25,130 nt of DNA from Pseudomonadaceae bacterium UBA836 (GTDB taxonomy: Bacteria; Pseudomonadota; Gammaproteobacteria; Pseudomonadales; Pseudomonadaceae): positions 1-25,130 of the forward strand of contig DBHE01000129.1 of the NCBI GenBank assembly GCA_002296055.1. Direction: 5' to 3'. Below, in pieces: positions 15,683 to 22,378 of the stretch. Below the pieces are notes generated by a model. That model saw only the letters and a list, made by a program, of their open reading frames with translations, was not told the DNA's origin and did no database searches. How positions within the stretch are numbered: position 1 is the first letter of the stretch; every line of letters starts with the position of its first letter. The position numbers and the translations under genes were made by a program.

Positions 15683-16657
15683 TCAGCTTCTGCCAAGCAG
15701 CACTTGGGCCGCTTCTCGACCGCTCAACCACGCGCCTTCCAGCCGTCCAGCCTGACACCAGTCGCCGCACACGTAGAGGTCCAGTTCGGGCGCGGCAAGT
15801 GCGCCCCATTGCTGATCTTCGGCTGGGCGTGCGTACAGCCAGCGGTGGGCATGCACGAAGCGCACCTCGGGTAGCTCGGTTTGCAGCGCGTCCGCCAGTG
15901 CTTCCAGCAGCAGAGTGGCTACCTCCTGTGGCGGTGTGTCCAGATGCGCCGCCGCCCAGGCCGGAGTCGATTGCAATACCCAGTTGGCGGCACTGTCGCG
16001 GCCAGGCTTGCTGTGGTTGGCGCAGACCCAGTCCAGCGGGCCGCAGCGTACGAAGGCGGCGTCCAGTGCCAGAGTCAGTGGTTCGGCAAAGCCCACGCAG
16101 ACCGCCCAGCCGGGTTCCATCTGTGCCTGTGCCGCCGCGCTGGCCAGGGTCGGCGCTGCGCTGAGCAGCGGTACTGCCTGAGGCGCGGGCGTCGCGACGA
16201 TAACCTGCTGGTAGGGGCCGTGGTGGCCGGCCTCGCTGTCAACTAATAGCCAGCCTGCCTCGCTGCGTTGTAATTCGACGATGCGGGTGGCGCTGTGCAG
16301 CGGAATGTCACCGATGAGACTGCGACTCAGCGCGGTCATGCGAGGGGCCCCGACATAGCGCTGCTGGTCGTCTTCGGAGGCGCGTAACCCCTGCTCGTCA
16401 ATGCGATACAGACGCGGTTGCCAGCGGGCAACCCACCCGCGCGACTGCCAATCTTCTACTGCGGCACGAAAAGCGCTGTGGCGGGCGGTGAAGTACTGGG
16501 TGCCGATGTCGAACTCGCCTTGCTCGGTGCGTTTGCTGCTCATGCGGCCACCAGTGCCCCGGCTTTTGTCGAACAACTCGACGGCAAGGCCAGCCTCGTG
16601 CAGTTGCAGGGCGGCGCTGATGCCGGCAATGCCGGCGCCAATTACGGCTACGCTCAT
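15683..16657 (-). CDS. Renalase-like NAD(P)/FAD-dependent oxidoreductase
   Basis: The 324-residue flavoprotein begins MSVAVIGAGIAGISAALQLH (FAD-binding glycines 7, 9 and 12), followed by ELFDKSRGTGGRMSSKR and GEFDIGTQYFTARH. These segments and the C-terminal AHRWLYARP and YVCGDWCQAGRLEGAWLSG match my memory of the structurally characterised renalase of Pseudomonas savastanoi pv. phaseolicola. Bacterial renalase oxidises 2- and 6-dihydro-NAD(P), inhibitory isomers of NAD(P)H, back to NAD(P)+. The start was chosen at the Rossmann motif; the frame extends 24 codons upstream without homology. It faces the epimerase-hemH unit across a 222-bp gap and precedes the photolyase operon on the same strand. 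Since no terminator is visible in the 135 bp between, read-through is possible. Confidence 0.85.
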   Translation of the reverse strand: MSVAVIGAGIAGISAALQLHEAGLAVELFDKSRGTGGRMSSKRTEQGEFDIGTQYFTARHSAFRAAVEDWQSRGWVARWQPRLYRIDEQGLRASEDDQQRYVGAPRMTALSRSLIGDIPLHSATRIVELQRSEAGWLLVDSEAGHHGPYQQVIVATPAPQAVPLLSAAPTLASAAAQAQMEPGWAVCVGFAEPLTLALDAAFVRCGPLDWVCANHSKPGRDSAANWVLQSTPAWAAAHLDTPPQEVATLLLEALADALQTELPEVRFVHAHRWLYARPAEDQQWGALAAPELDLYVCGDWCQAGRLEGAWLSGREAAQVLLGRS

Positions 16658-16879
16658 AAGTGATCTCGTCCTGTTCCGGGTCGCTGTATGGGGCCGTTGT
16701 ACCCCGGCAGCACAGGAAAAGCTATACATGGAGGGGTTGTTTGTATAAAAATTTGCGTGTCGTGAGCGGCGCAGGTGTCTCGCATGTTGTCCATTTGGCA
16801 GTTTGGCGTGCCCATGCTTGCCCGATGAGCTGCCAGGTCATAGTGTGGCGGCTCGCAGTGCTGACGACAGGGAGTCTTT
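16658..16879. promoter_or_regulatory. Divergent renalase/epimerase-hemH control region
   Basis: This 222-bp region must hold promoters for both directions. It contains an AT-rich dyad, TATACA (16723-16728), 13 nt, then TGTATA (16742-16747). On the minus strand TTTATA (16749-16744) with a 17-nt spacer and TATAGC (16726-16721) is a possible promoter for the renalase-like gene. The plus-strand promoter is unclear; the GGGAG at about 16870-16874 is the ribosome binding site of the epimerase gene. Confidence 0.45.
16723..16747. promoter_or_regulatory. Inverted-repeat operator candidate TATACA-N13-TGTATA
   Basis: A perfect 6-bp inverted repeat with a 13-nt spacer. Its right half lies in TTTGTATAAAAATTTGC (16740-16756), which matches 14 of 17 positions of the element at 15608-15624 upstream of the photolyase operon, in the same orientation. 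The dyad suggests a dimeric regulator shared by both units. Confidence 0.42.
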
Positions 16880-17782
16880 ATGAATGTATTACTGACCGGC
16901 GGTACCGGTCTGATTGGGCGGCAGTTGTGCCGCCAACTGATTGCGGCCGGACATCAGGTAACTGTCTGGAGCCGGCGTCCGGGTGAGGTTGCGACGCTTT
17001 GTGGCGCGCAGGTGCGCGGTGTCGCCAGCCTGGAGCAACTGGATGATGGTGCGCTGGATGCGGTGATCAATCTGGCCGGTGCGCCCGTTGCGGACCGGCG
17101 CTGGAGTGCCGAGCGCAAGGCAGTGCTGTGGCAGAGCCGAGTGACCTTGACCGAGCAGTTGGTGCAGTGGCTCGGCCAGCGTGCTCAGCGCCCTGAAGTA
17201 TTGGTCAGTGCGTCGGCAGTGGGCTGGTACGGCGACGGTGGCGATACACCGCTGACCGAGTCCAGCCCGGCGAAGGTAGAATACACGCACACGCTCTGTG
17301 ATGCCTGGGAGGCGGCGGCTCGTCGAGCTGCGTCCTATGGTATTCGCGTGTGTGTGCTGCGTCTGGGGCTGGTTTTGGCTCCGGACGGCGGCTTTTTGGC
17401 TCGTATGCGGGTGCCTTTCAGTTTGGGGCTGGGCGGGCCATTGGGGTCCGGTAAACAGTACATGCCTTGGGTGCACCATAGTGATGTCGAGGCGTTGCTG
17501 TTGTGGCTGATGGAAACGGCAGATTGCCGCGGTGTGTACAACGGTACAGCGCCGGCACCGGTCACCAATCGAGAGTTCAGTACGGCACTGGGCAAGGCGC
17601 TGGGCCGTCCGGCAGTCCTGCCGGCACCGTCGCCGGTATTGAAGTTGGCGTTGGGGGAAATGGCCCGGCTGTTACTGACGGGGCAGCGCGCGCTGCCGGC
17701 CAAGGCCGAGCAACAGGGGTTTGTATTTCGCTACCCGCAGCTGGACGCCGCCTTGGCGCAGGTGCTGCAAAAGCCGGAATAA
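16880..17782 (+). CDS. TIGR01777 family NAD-dependent epimerase/dehydratase-like protein
   Basis: The 300-residue protein is an extended SDR starting MNVLLTGGTGLIGRQLCRQL, with the cofactor loop TGGTGLIG. The characteristic VINLAGAPVADRRWSAERKA and SASAVGWYGDGGDTPLTE segments of the TIGR01777 (YfcH/SulA-like) family are present, as is YMPWVHHSDV. The catalytic-type Tyr falls in GWYGD rather than a classical YxxxK. The physiological substrate is unknown. A GGGAG ribosome binding site precedes the ATG by about 6 nt. It lies 27 nt upstream of hemH and is probably co-transcribed with it, an arrangement common in Pseudomonas. Confidence 0.9.
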   Translation: MNVLLTGGTGLIGRQLCRQLIAAGHQVTVWSRRPGEVATLCGAQVRGVASLEQLDDGALDAVINLAGAPVADRRWSAERKAVLWQSRVTLTEQLVQWLGQRAQRPEVLVSASAVGWYGDGGDTPLTESSPAKVEYTHTLCDAWEAAARRAASYGIRVCVLRLGLVLAPDGGFLARMRVPFSLGLGGPLGSGKQYMPWVHHSDVEALLLWLMETADCRGVYNGTAPAPVTNREFSTALGKALGRPAVLPAPSPVLKLALGEMARLLLTGQRALPAKAEQQGFVFRYPQLDAALAQVLQKPE

Positions 17783-17809
17783 AGGTGATCAATTTGCTGG
17801 AGTCTGTGG

Positions 17810-18832
17810 ATGTCTGAACGTGGGGTTTTGCTGGTCAATCTGGGCTCGCCCAAGAGCACTCAGGTGGCCGATGTGCGGCGCTATCTGAATCAGTTTCTGA
17901 TGGATCCCTACGTGGTGGACCTGCCTTGGCCGGCGCGCCGGCTGCTGGTCAGTCTGATATTGCTTACGCGCCCCAAGGCTTCTGCGCATGCCTATGCCTC
18001 AATCTGGTGGGCGGATGGCTCGCCCTTGCTGGTGATCAGCCGCCGGGTGCAGCAGGCCTTGCAGCAGCAGCTGGATATGCCGGTAGAGCTGGCAATGCGC
18101 TACGGCGAGCCCTCCATTGAACGCGGGCTGCTGGCGCTGGCGGCGCAGCCTGGGGTACGTGAGGTGCTGTTTATGCCGCAGTACCCACAGCACGCTGACA
18201 GCACCATTACTACCTCTGTGCATGAGGCGCAGCGGGTCATCAAGCAGCATGGTCTGGATCTTCGGCTGAACGTCGTGCCGGCGTTTTACGGCCGGCCCGA
18301 CTATCTCGCAGCGCTGGCCGACACCATGCGACCCTATCTGGATCAAGGCTTTGACCACCTGCTGCTGAGCTACCACGGCTTGCCCGAGCGACACCTGCGC
18401 AAGGCTGATCCGACCGGGGCGCATTGTCTGGCATCCGGCGATTGCTGTGAGCGCCCTTCGGCGGCCCACGCCACCTGTTATCGTGCGCACTGTAGTTATG
18501 TCAGCCGTGAGCTGGCTGCGCGTCTGGAGTTGGCGCCAGAGCAATGCTCCATGGCCTTCCAGTCCCGCCTGGGACGCGACAAGTGGATTGAGCCATACAC
18601 GGAAAACCGTATCGATGAGCTGGCAGCCCAAGGCGTCAAGCGGCTACTGGTCGCCTGTCCGGCCTTTGTGGCTGACTGCATCGAGACGTTGGAAGAGATT
18701 GGTGACCGTGCGCGCGAGCAGTTTGTCGCTGCAGGCGGGGAAGAGCTGGTGCTGATCCCCTGTCTGAATGATGATCCGCAATGGATCAAGGTGCTTGCCG
18801 ACTGGGCGCGAAACACGCCCACTCAGGCCTGA
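17810..18832 (+). CDS. hemH: Ferrochelatase
   Basis: The 340-residue protein begins [20 protein letters not shown], the typical start of ferrochelatase, the membrane-associated enzyme that inserts Fe2+ into protoporphyrin IX to give haem. The catalytic histidine is His189 in [13 protein letters not shown]; the [16 protein letters not shown] and [16 protein letters not shown] segments are also diagnostic. Between residues 206 and 228 there are five cysteines (206, 212, 213, 223, 228), an internal cysteine-rich insert like that of [2Fe-2S] ferrochelatases with internal ligands; the cluster is not proven. A TGGAG ribosome binding site precedes the start. hemA, the pathway's first enzyme, lies 15 kb to the left. 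Confidence 0.97.
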   Translation: MSERGVLLVNLGSPKSTQVADVRRYLNQFLMDPYVVDLPWPARRLLVSLILLTRPKASAHAYASIWWADGSPLLVISRRVQQALQQQLDMPVELAMRYGEPSIERGLLALAAQPGVREVLFMPQYPQHADSTITTSVHEAQRVIKQHGLDLRLNVVPAFYGRPDYLAALADTMRPYLDQGFDHLLLSYHGLPERHLRKADPTGAHCLASGDCCERPSAAHATCYRAHCSYVSRELAARLELAPEQCSMAFQSRLGRDKWIEPYTENRIDELAAQGVKRLLVACPAFVADCIETLEEIGDRAREQFVAAGGEELVLIPCLNDDPQWIKVLADWARNTPTQA

Positions 18833-18837
18833 GGTTG

Positions 18838-18854
18838 GCGCGGCTTAGCCGCGC
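18838..18854. terminator. GC-rich hairpin between convergent hemH and the LysE gene
   Basis: GCGCGGC (18838-18844) pairs perfectly with GCCGCGC (18848-18854) around the 3-nt loop TTA. The loop is the stop codon (TAA) of the minus-strand LysE-type gene. It starts 6 nt past the hemH stop. No long U-tract follows on either strand, but the stem is strong and a bidirectional terminator is likely. Confidence 0.55.
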
Positions 18855-19477
18855 TTGATCCAGTGTGACAGGGCGATGTGCAGCCCCAGAGCGACCAGTA
18901 CGCCTCCCATCATTCGATCAAACCAATGCCCCATGCGGTGGAAGCCGCGACGCACTGCATCGCGGCTGAACAGCAGAGCCACCAGGCAGAACCATGCGCC
19001 CGTCGCTACTGCCGTGTAGACGCCATAGCCAGCTTGCACCAGCAGTGGTGTGTCATGGCTGATAACCACGGTGAACAGCGAGAGAAAGAACAGGGTCGCC
19101 TTGGGGTTCAGGCCATTGGTGATAAAGCCCTGACGAAACGCTTGCGCGGCGCTCATGTTGCGCTGCTTGCTGACCTGCTGGTCGGCCGAGGCGGGCTGGG
19201 CGCGCAGGGCACGAAAACCGATGTAAATCAGGTAGGCCCCCGCCAACAGTTTGAGCAGATTGAACAGCCAGACCGACTGCGACACAATCAGGCCAATGCC
19301 TAGCAACGAGTAGGTCACGTGCAGGAAAATGGCGGCGCCAACGCCGATGGCGGTGTACAGCCCGGCGCGATGCCCGGCGCTGACGCTATTGCGAATAACC
19401 ACGGCAAAGTCCGGTCCGGGGCTGATTACGGCGAGCAGGTGGACCAGTGCCACCAGCGCAAATTCATTCCAATACAT
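18845..19477 (-). CDS. LysE/RhtB family amino-acid exporter
   Basis: The 210-residue membrane protein has about six hydrophobic segments and the family signature LLAVISPGPDFAVVIRNSVS near the N-terminus, followed by GVGAAIFLHVTYSLLGIGL and FITNGLNPKATLFFLSLF. LysE/RhtB proteins export amino acids or homoserine lactone-like compounds from the cytoplasm; the substrate here cannot be told from sequence. AGGAGG lies 8 nt before the ATG. A TATAAT (19507-19502 on the minus strand) is a possible -10 without a clear -35. It is divergent from the hydroxyacid dehydrogenase gene and convergent with hemH. Confidence 0.9.
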   Translation of the reverse strand: MYWNEFALVALVHLLAVISPGPDFAVVIRNSVSAGHRAGLYTAIGVGAAIFLHVTYSLLGIGLIVSQSVWLFNLLKLLAGAYLIYIGFRALRAQPASADQQVSKQRNMSAAQAFRQGFITNGLNPKATLFFLSLFTVVISHDTPLLVQAGYGVYTAVATGAWFCLVALLFSRDAVRRGFHRMGHWFDRMMGGVLVALGLHIALSHWIKRG

Positions 19478-19542
19478 TGCAGGGCCTCCTATGGGCGGGC
19501 GATTATACTGCGCCGTCTCCCTGCAATACAGGTACAGCCAGC

Positions 19543-20508
19543 ATGCAAGAAGCTCTCTCCACTGTTTTTCTCGATCGCGCCAGCCTCGACCAGGGCGACC
19601 TGGACCTGAGTGCGCTGGAAGGCGCCGCAGGCGGTTTTACTAGCTACCCGCGCACGGCTGCCAGCGAGGTTGGCAGTCGGTTGCAGGGGCAGCAGGTGGT
19701 GATTACCAACAAGGTGGTGATTGACCGCGCGCTGATGCAGGCCAATCCGCAGCTCAAGCTGATCCTGATTGCCGCAACCGGCACCAACAATGTCGACCTG
19801 CAGGCGGCACGTGAGCAGGGGATTGTGGTGTGCAACTGCCAGGCCTACGGTACCCCGGCGGTGGCGCAGCACACCTTGATGCTGATGCTGGTGCTGATTA
19901 CCCGTTTTGAGTCCTACCGTGAGGCGGTGCGCGGCGGCGCCTGGCAGAAAAGCGAGCAGTTCTGCCTGCTGGACTACCCGATCGGCGAACTGTCTGGCCG
20001 CACCCTGGGTATTCTTGGCTACGGCGAGCTGGGGCAGGCAGTGGGGCGGCTGGCCGAGGCCTTTGGCATGCGTGTGCTGGTGGGCGCGCTGCCCGGGCGT
20101 GAGCGTGAAGGGCGGCCGGCACTTGAGCAATTTTTGCCAGAGATTGATGTGCTCAGTCTGCATTGCCCGTTGACCGAGGCTACGCGGGATCTGATCGGCG
20201 CGCCTGAGTTGGTGCTGATGAAGCCGGGCAGCCTGGTGATCAATGCCGGGCGCGGCGGATTGGTCAATGAAGCTGCGCTGGCGGCGGCGCTGCGCTCCGG
20301 GCACTTGGGTGGCGCGGCCTGTGATGTGCTGACGGTCGAGCCGCCGGTCGATGGCAATCCGTTGCTTGATGCTGACGTGCCGAATCTGGTGATTACGCCG
20401 CACAGCGCCTGGGGCAGTCGCGAAGCGCGCCAGCGCATTGTTGGGCAACTGCGTGACAATCTGCTCGGCTTTGTCGCCGGTCAGGCCCCTCGTCAAGTCG
20501 GCATCTGA
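19543..20508 (+). CDS. D-2-hydroxyacid dehydrogenase (glycerate/hydroxypyruvate type)
   Basis: The 321-residue enzyme has the NAD-binding motif GYGELG (glycines 159, 161, 164) and the catalytic triad Arg237 (NAGRGGLVNE), Glu266 (DVLTVEPP) and His287 (ITPHSAWGS). The family reduces 2-oxo acids such as hydroxypyruvate or glyoxylate with NAD(P)H. The sequence resembles the hydroxypyruvate reductase/glycerate dehydrogenase group (HprA-like), but the substrate is not certain. I start at 19543 (MQEALSTVFL) because the upstream extension of the frame overlaps the divergent LysE gene. The ribosome binding site is weak. A hairpin about 24 nt past the stop may end the transcript. Confidence 0.88.
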   Translation: MQEALSTVFLDRASLDQGDLDLSALEGAAGGFTSYPRTAASEVGSRLQGQQVVITNKVVIDRALMQANPQLKLILIAATGTNNVDLQAAREQGIVVCNCQAYGTPAVAQHTLMLMLVLITRFESYREAVRGGAWQKSEQFCLLDYPIGELSGRTLGILGYGELGQAVGRLAEAFGMRVLVGALPGREREGRPALEQFLPEIDVLSLHCPLTEATRDLIGAPELVLMKPGSLVINAGRGGLVNEAALAAALRSGHLGGAACDVLTVEPPVDGNPLLDADVPNLVITPHSAWGSREARQRIVGQLRDNLLGFVAGQAPRQVGI

Positions 20509-20531
20509 TAACTCCCTCACACCGCTGCTAC

Positions 20532-20558
20532 CGCCCTCACCCATAAGGGTGGTGGGCG
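20532..20558 (+). terminator. Hairpin after the hydroxyacid dehydrogenase gene
   Basis: CGCCC-T-CACCC (20532-20542) pairs with GGGTG-GT-GGGCG (20547-20558) around an ATAA loop, giving ten base pairs with one small internal bulge. It follows the stop codon by 23 nt. A short T-run (20572-20575) lies further on, too far for a textbook terminator, but the position supports transcript termination. Confidence 0.5.
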
Positions 20559-20663
20559 CGCGGGCGCTGCCTTTTACGGTGAACGGCGTCATCGGATGAC
20601 GTTCGCCGGCTACCTGCAGTCCGGCTGATCCGCCACGGAACCGGGCCTGCAGGCATTGCTGCA

Positions 20664-20686
20664 CAGGTCCTCTGGCACAGGACCTG
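20664..20686 (+). promoter_or_regulatory. Hairpin covering the pilV ribosome binding site
   Basis: CAGGTCC (20664-20670) pairs perfectly with GGACCTG (20680-20686) around a 9-nt loop. The probable pilV ribosome binding site AGGA (20679-20682), 8 nt before the ATG at 20691, lies mostly in the 3' arm. Such a structure would hinder ribosome loading unless opened, so it may regulate translation of the whole minor pilin operon. Confidence 0.4.
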
Positions 20687-20690
20687 CCTT

Positions 20691-21155
20691 ATGCCGGCCA
20701 ATCATTCCTCCGCCTGCGGCCCGCCGGCCCAGCGCGGTTTTTCGCTGCTTGAAGTGCTGGTGGCGTTGCTGTTGACCACCTTGGGCGTGTTTGGCGCCAT
20801 CGGCTTGCAGCTCAATGCTCTGCGTTTTAGTGCCGATAGCGCGCATCGTGCCCAGGCGCTGCTGATCACCAACGATCTGCTTGAACGCATGCGCGCCAAT
20901 CGTGGCGCCTTGCCACTGTATGCCATGGCGGCTAGCGGAGACTGCCCTGAGCAGGCCGCAGAAAACCTTCCCTTGCTGCAACAGGATCGTGCCGACTTTG
21001 CCCGCGCCGTGACCTGCCAACTGCCCGGCGGAGAGGCGCGAGTAACGGTGGATCAGGGCGTGGCGCGGGTACTGGTGAGCTGGTCGCAGGCGCGTATCAG
21101 CGAGCAGGGGCCTGCCCGTCTGCAGCTTGATGTGCGTATCGGGGAGCAGCCGTGA
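20691..21155 (+). CDS. pilV: Type IV minor pilin PilV
   Basis: The 154-residue prepilin has a 16-residue basic/hydrophilic leader ending in QRG, cut before Phe17, then FSLLEVLVALLLTTLGVFGA with the conserved Glu at mature position 5 (Glu21). PilD would cleave and methylate it. Minor pilins PilV, PilW and PilX form the tip complex that primes type IV pilus assembly with PilY1 at the tip. The position at the head of a pilV-pilW-pilX-pilY1 run identifies it. Cys residues at 85 and 113 by estimate may form a disulfide. Its stop overlaps the GTG start of pilW. Confidence 0.88.
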   Translation: MPANHSSACGPPAQRGFSLLEVLVALLLTTLGVFGAIGLQLNALRFSADSAHRAQALLITNDLLERMRANRGALPLYAMAASGDCPEQAAENLPLLQQDRADFARAVTCQLPGGEARVTVDQGVARVLVSWSQARISEQGPARLQLDVRIGEQP

Positions 21156-21910
21156 GCCGCCGGCTTAGCGGCTTTGGTCTGGTCGAACTGCTGGTGTCCA
21201 TGGCGCTTGGGCTGTTGCTGACCATGGCATTGATGCAGACCTTGCTGGGTAGTCGCGACAGTCTGCTATTGCTGCGTCTTGGTAATCAGTTTCAGGAGGA
21301 TGCGCGTTATCTGATGGGGCGTTTGGCCACTGACCTGCGGGCAGCAGGCAGTGAGGGCTGTCTCGACTTGCAGCTCGGTTCGGGTCTGGCGTTGCCAGCG
21401 CCGCTGGCCCAACCCGTCAGTTACCAGGGCGGTGTACTGCAGATTGTTACCGCCTTGCCGGTCAGGGTGCAGGCTGATGCAGCCATCACCTATCGCCCCG
21501 GCACCTTTGGCGCACGCTGGCTGGTGGCCGGTAACTGCCAGGACCGTGTGGCCATCACGGAAGACACGTTACAGCTGCAACCCGGTGACTGGTTACTGGC
21601 GCTGCGCCAGCTGGAATACCGCCAGCAGGGAGAGCGGGTGCAGGTGCGCCTCAATGGCAGCGGCAATTTTGAAACGCTGATTGAGCAGGTGGTGGATTTT
21701 CAAGTGCAGTTTGCCTTGGCGAGCGATGCCGCTCTGCCGGATGCCGGCGGCCGCTACCAGCCAACGCTTACGGCCGGGGAGCAGCCCCGGCTGCGCAGTG
21801 TGCGGGTAAGCCTGGCGCTCAGTGACAATCCGGGCAGCCCACAGGCCGGGCGCCTTCTCACGCAGCGCTTTACGCAGGTTACGCGCCTGCGCAACCGACC
21901 TGACCAATAA
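21152..21910 (+). CDS. pilW: Type IV minor pilin PilW
   Basis: The 252-residue prepilin starts at a GTG overlapping the pilV stop (GTGA). The leader is MSRRLSG, with cleavage before Phe8, followed by FGLVELLVSMALGLLLTMAL with Glu12 at mature position 5. Length, the LVELLVSMALG core and the later FRVSLALSDN-like C-terminal region (RSVRVSLALSDNPG) fit PilW. It is a minor pilin of the assembly-priming tip complex. The stop lies 9 nt before the pilX start. Confidence 0.9.
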   Translation: MSRRLSGFGLVELLVSMALGLLLTMALMQTLLGSRDSLLLLRLGNQFQEDARYLMGRLATDLRAAGSEGCLDLQLGSGLALPAPLAQPVSYQGGVLQIVTALPVRVQADAAITYRPGTFGARWLVAGNCQDRVAITEDTLQLQPGDWLLALRQLEYRQQGERVQVRLNGSGNFETLIEQVVDFQVQFALASDAALPDAGGRYQPTLTAGEQPRLRSVRVSLALSDNPGSPQAGRLLTQRFTQVTRLRNRPDQ

Positions 21911-21919
21911 GGGAGAGAT

Positions 21920-22378
21920 ATGAGCAGGCCACCTTCGTTCCGGCATCAGCAGGGCGCCGCCTTGCTGATCAGCCTGGTGTTTCTGTTGCTGATGGTGGTG
22001 GGCGCGCATGCTGCAGTGCGCGGCGCCACCCATCAGCAGCGGCAGGTTGCCAATCTGGCGCAGCGCCAACTCGGCTTTCAAGCTGCTGAAAGCGCATTAC
22101 GCACGCTGGAGGCACAGATTCGCGCGCAGGAGCTGGACCTGCCCGCTCAGGCCTGTAGCGCAGCTGATTGCAATCTGGCCGATGCGGGTTGGCAAAGCCT
22201 TGCCTCTGCCGCGACCGGGGTAACGGTGGTCTATCGAGTCGACTGGATGGGCGCCAGTGCCATACCGGCCCGGCTGCAGAGCAGCGCTGAGTCGCAGGTG
22301 TACCGGCTTAGCGTACGCAGTGAAACCGGGCGGCGTCGCACCGAGCTGGAGGCTGTGTATGCACTGGCCTACCAGTAA
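21920..22378 (+). CDS. pilX: Type IV minor pilin PilX
   Basis: The 152-residue protein has a 12-residue leader ending in QQG, followed by the hydrophobic helix AALLISLVFLLLMVVGAHAA. The residue at mature position 5 is Ile17 rather than Glu, which I recall as usual for the PilX_N family and for tip-capping pseudopilins. A GGGAG ribosome binding site precedes the ATG. PilX joins PilV and PilW in the pilus tip complex that binds PilY1. Its last 20 nt overlap the pilY1 start. Confidence 0.88.
   Translation: MSRPPSFRHQQGAALLISLVFLLLMVVGAHAAVRGATHQQRQVANLAQRQLGFQAAESALRTLEAQIRAQELDLPAQACSAADCNLADAGWQSLASAATGVTVVYRVDWMGASAIPARLQSSAESQVYRLSVRSETGRRRTELEAVYALAYQ

Larger units (their letters stand above)
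20509..20690 (+). promoter_or_regulatory. Upstream region of the minor pilin operon
   Basis: This 182-bp region should contain the pilV promoter. It holds the hairpin at 20532-20558, an inverted repeat CGTCAT-CGG-ATGACG (20587-20601), the palindrome GCCTGCAGGC (20645-20654) and the hairpin at 20664-20686. No convincing sigma-70 or sigma-54 promoter was found. Confidence 0.35.

Noticed and set aside
20587..20607. Possible AlgR-like site (GACGTTCGCC) before pilV
   Set aside because: Only a partial match to the remembered AlgR consensus; the inverted repeat around it explains the sequence equally well.
20645..20654. Palindrome GCCTGCAGGC as an operator
   Set aside because: A single 10-bp palindrome in GC-rich DNA is expected by chance and has no second copy nearby.
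19489..20664. 391-codon antisense frame over the hydroxyacid dehydrogenase gene
   Set aside because: Gln/His/Arg-rich low-complexity translation, no recognisable domain, fully opposite a gene with intact catalytic motifs.
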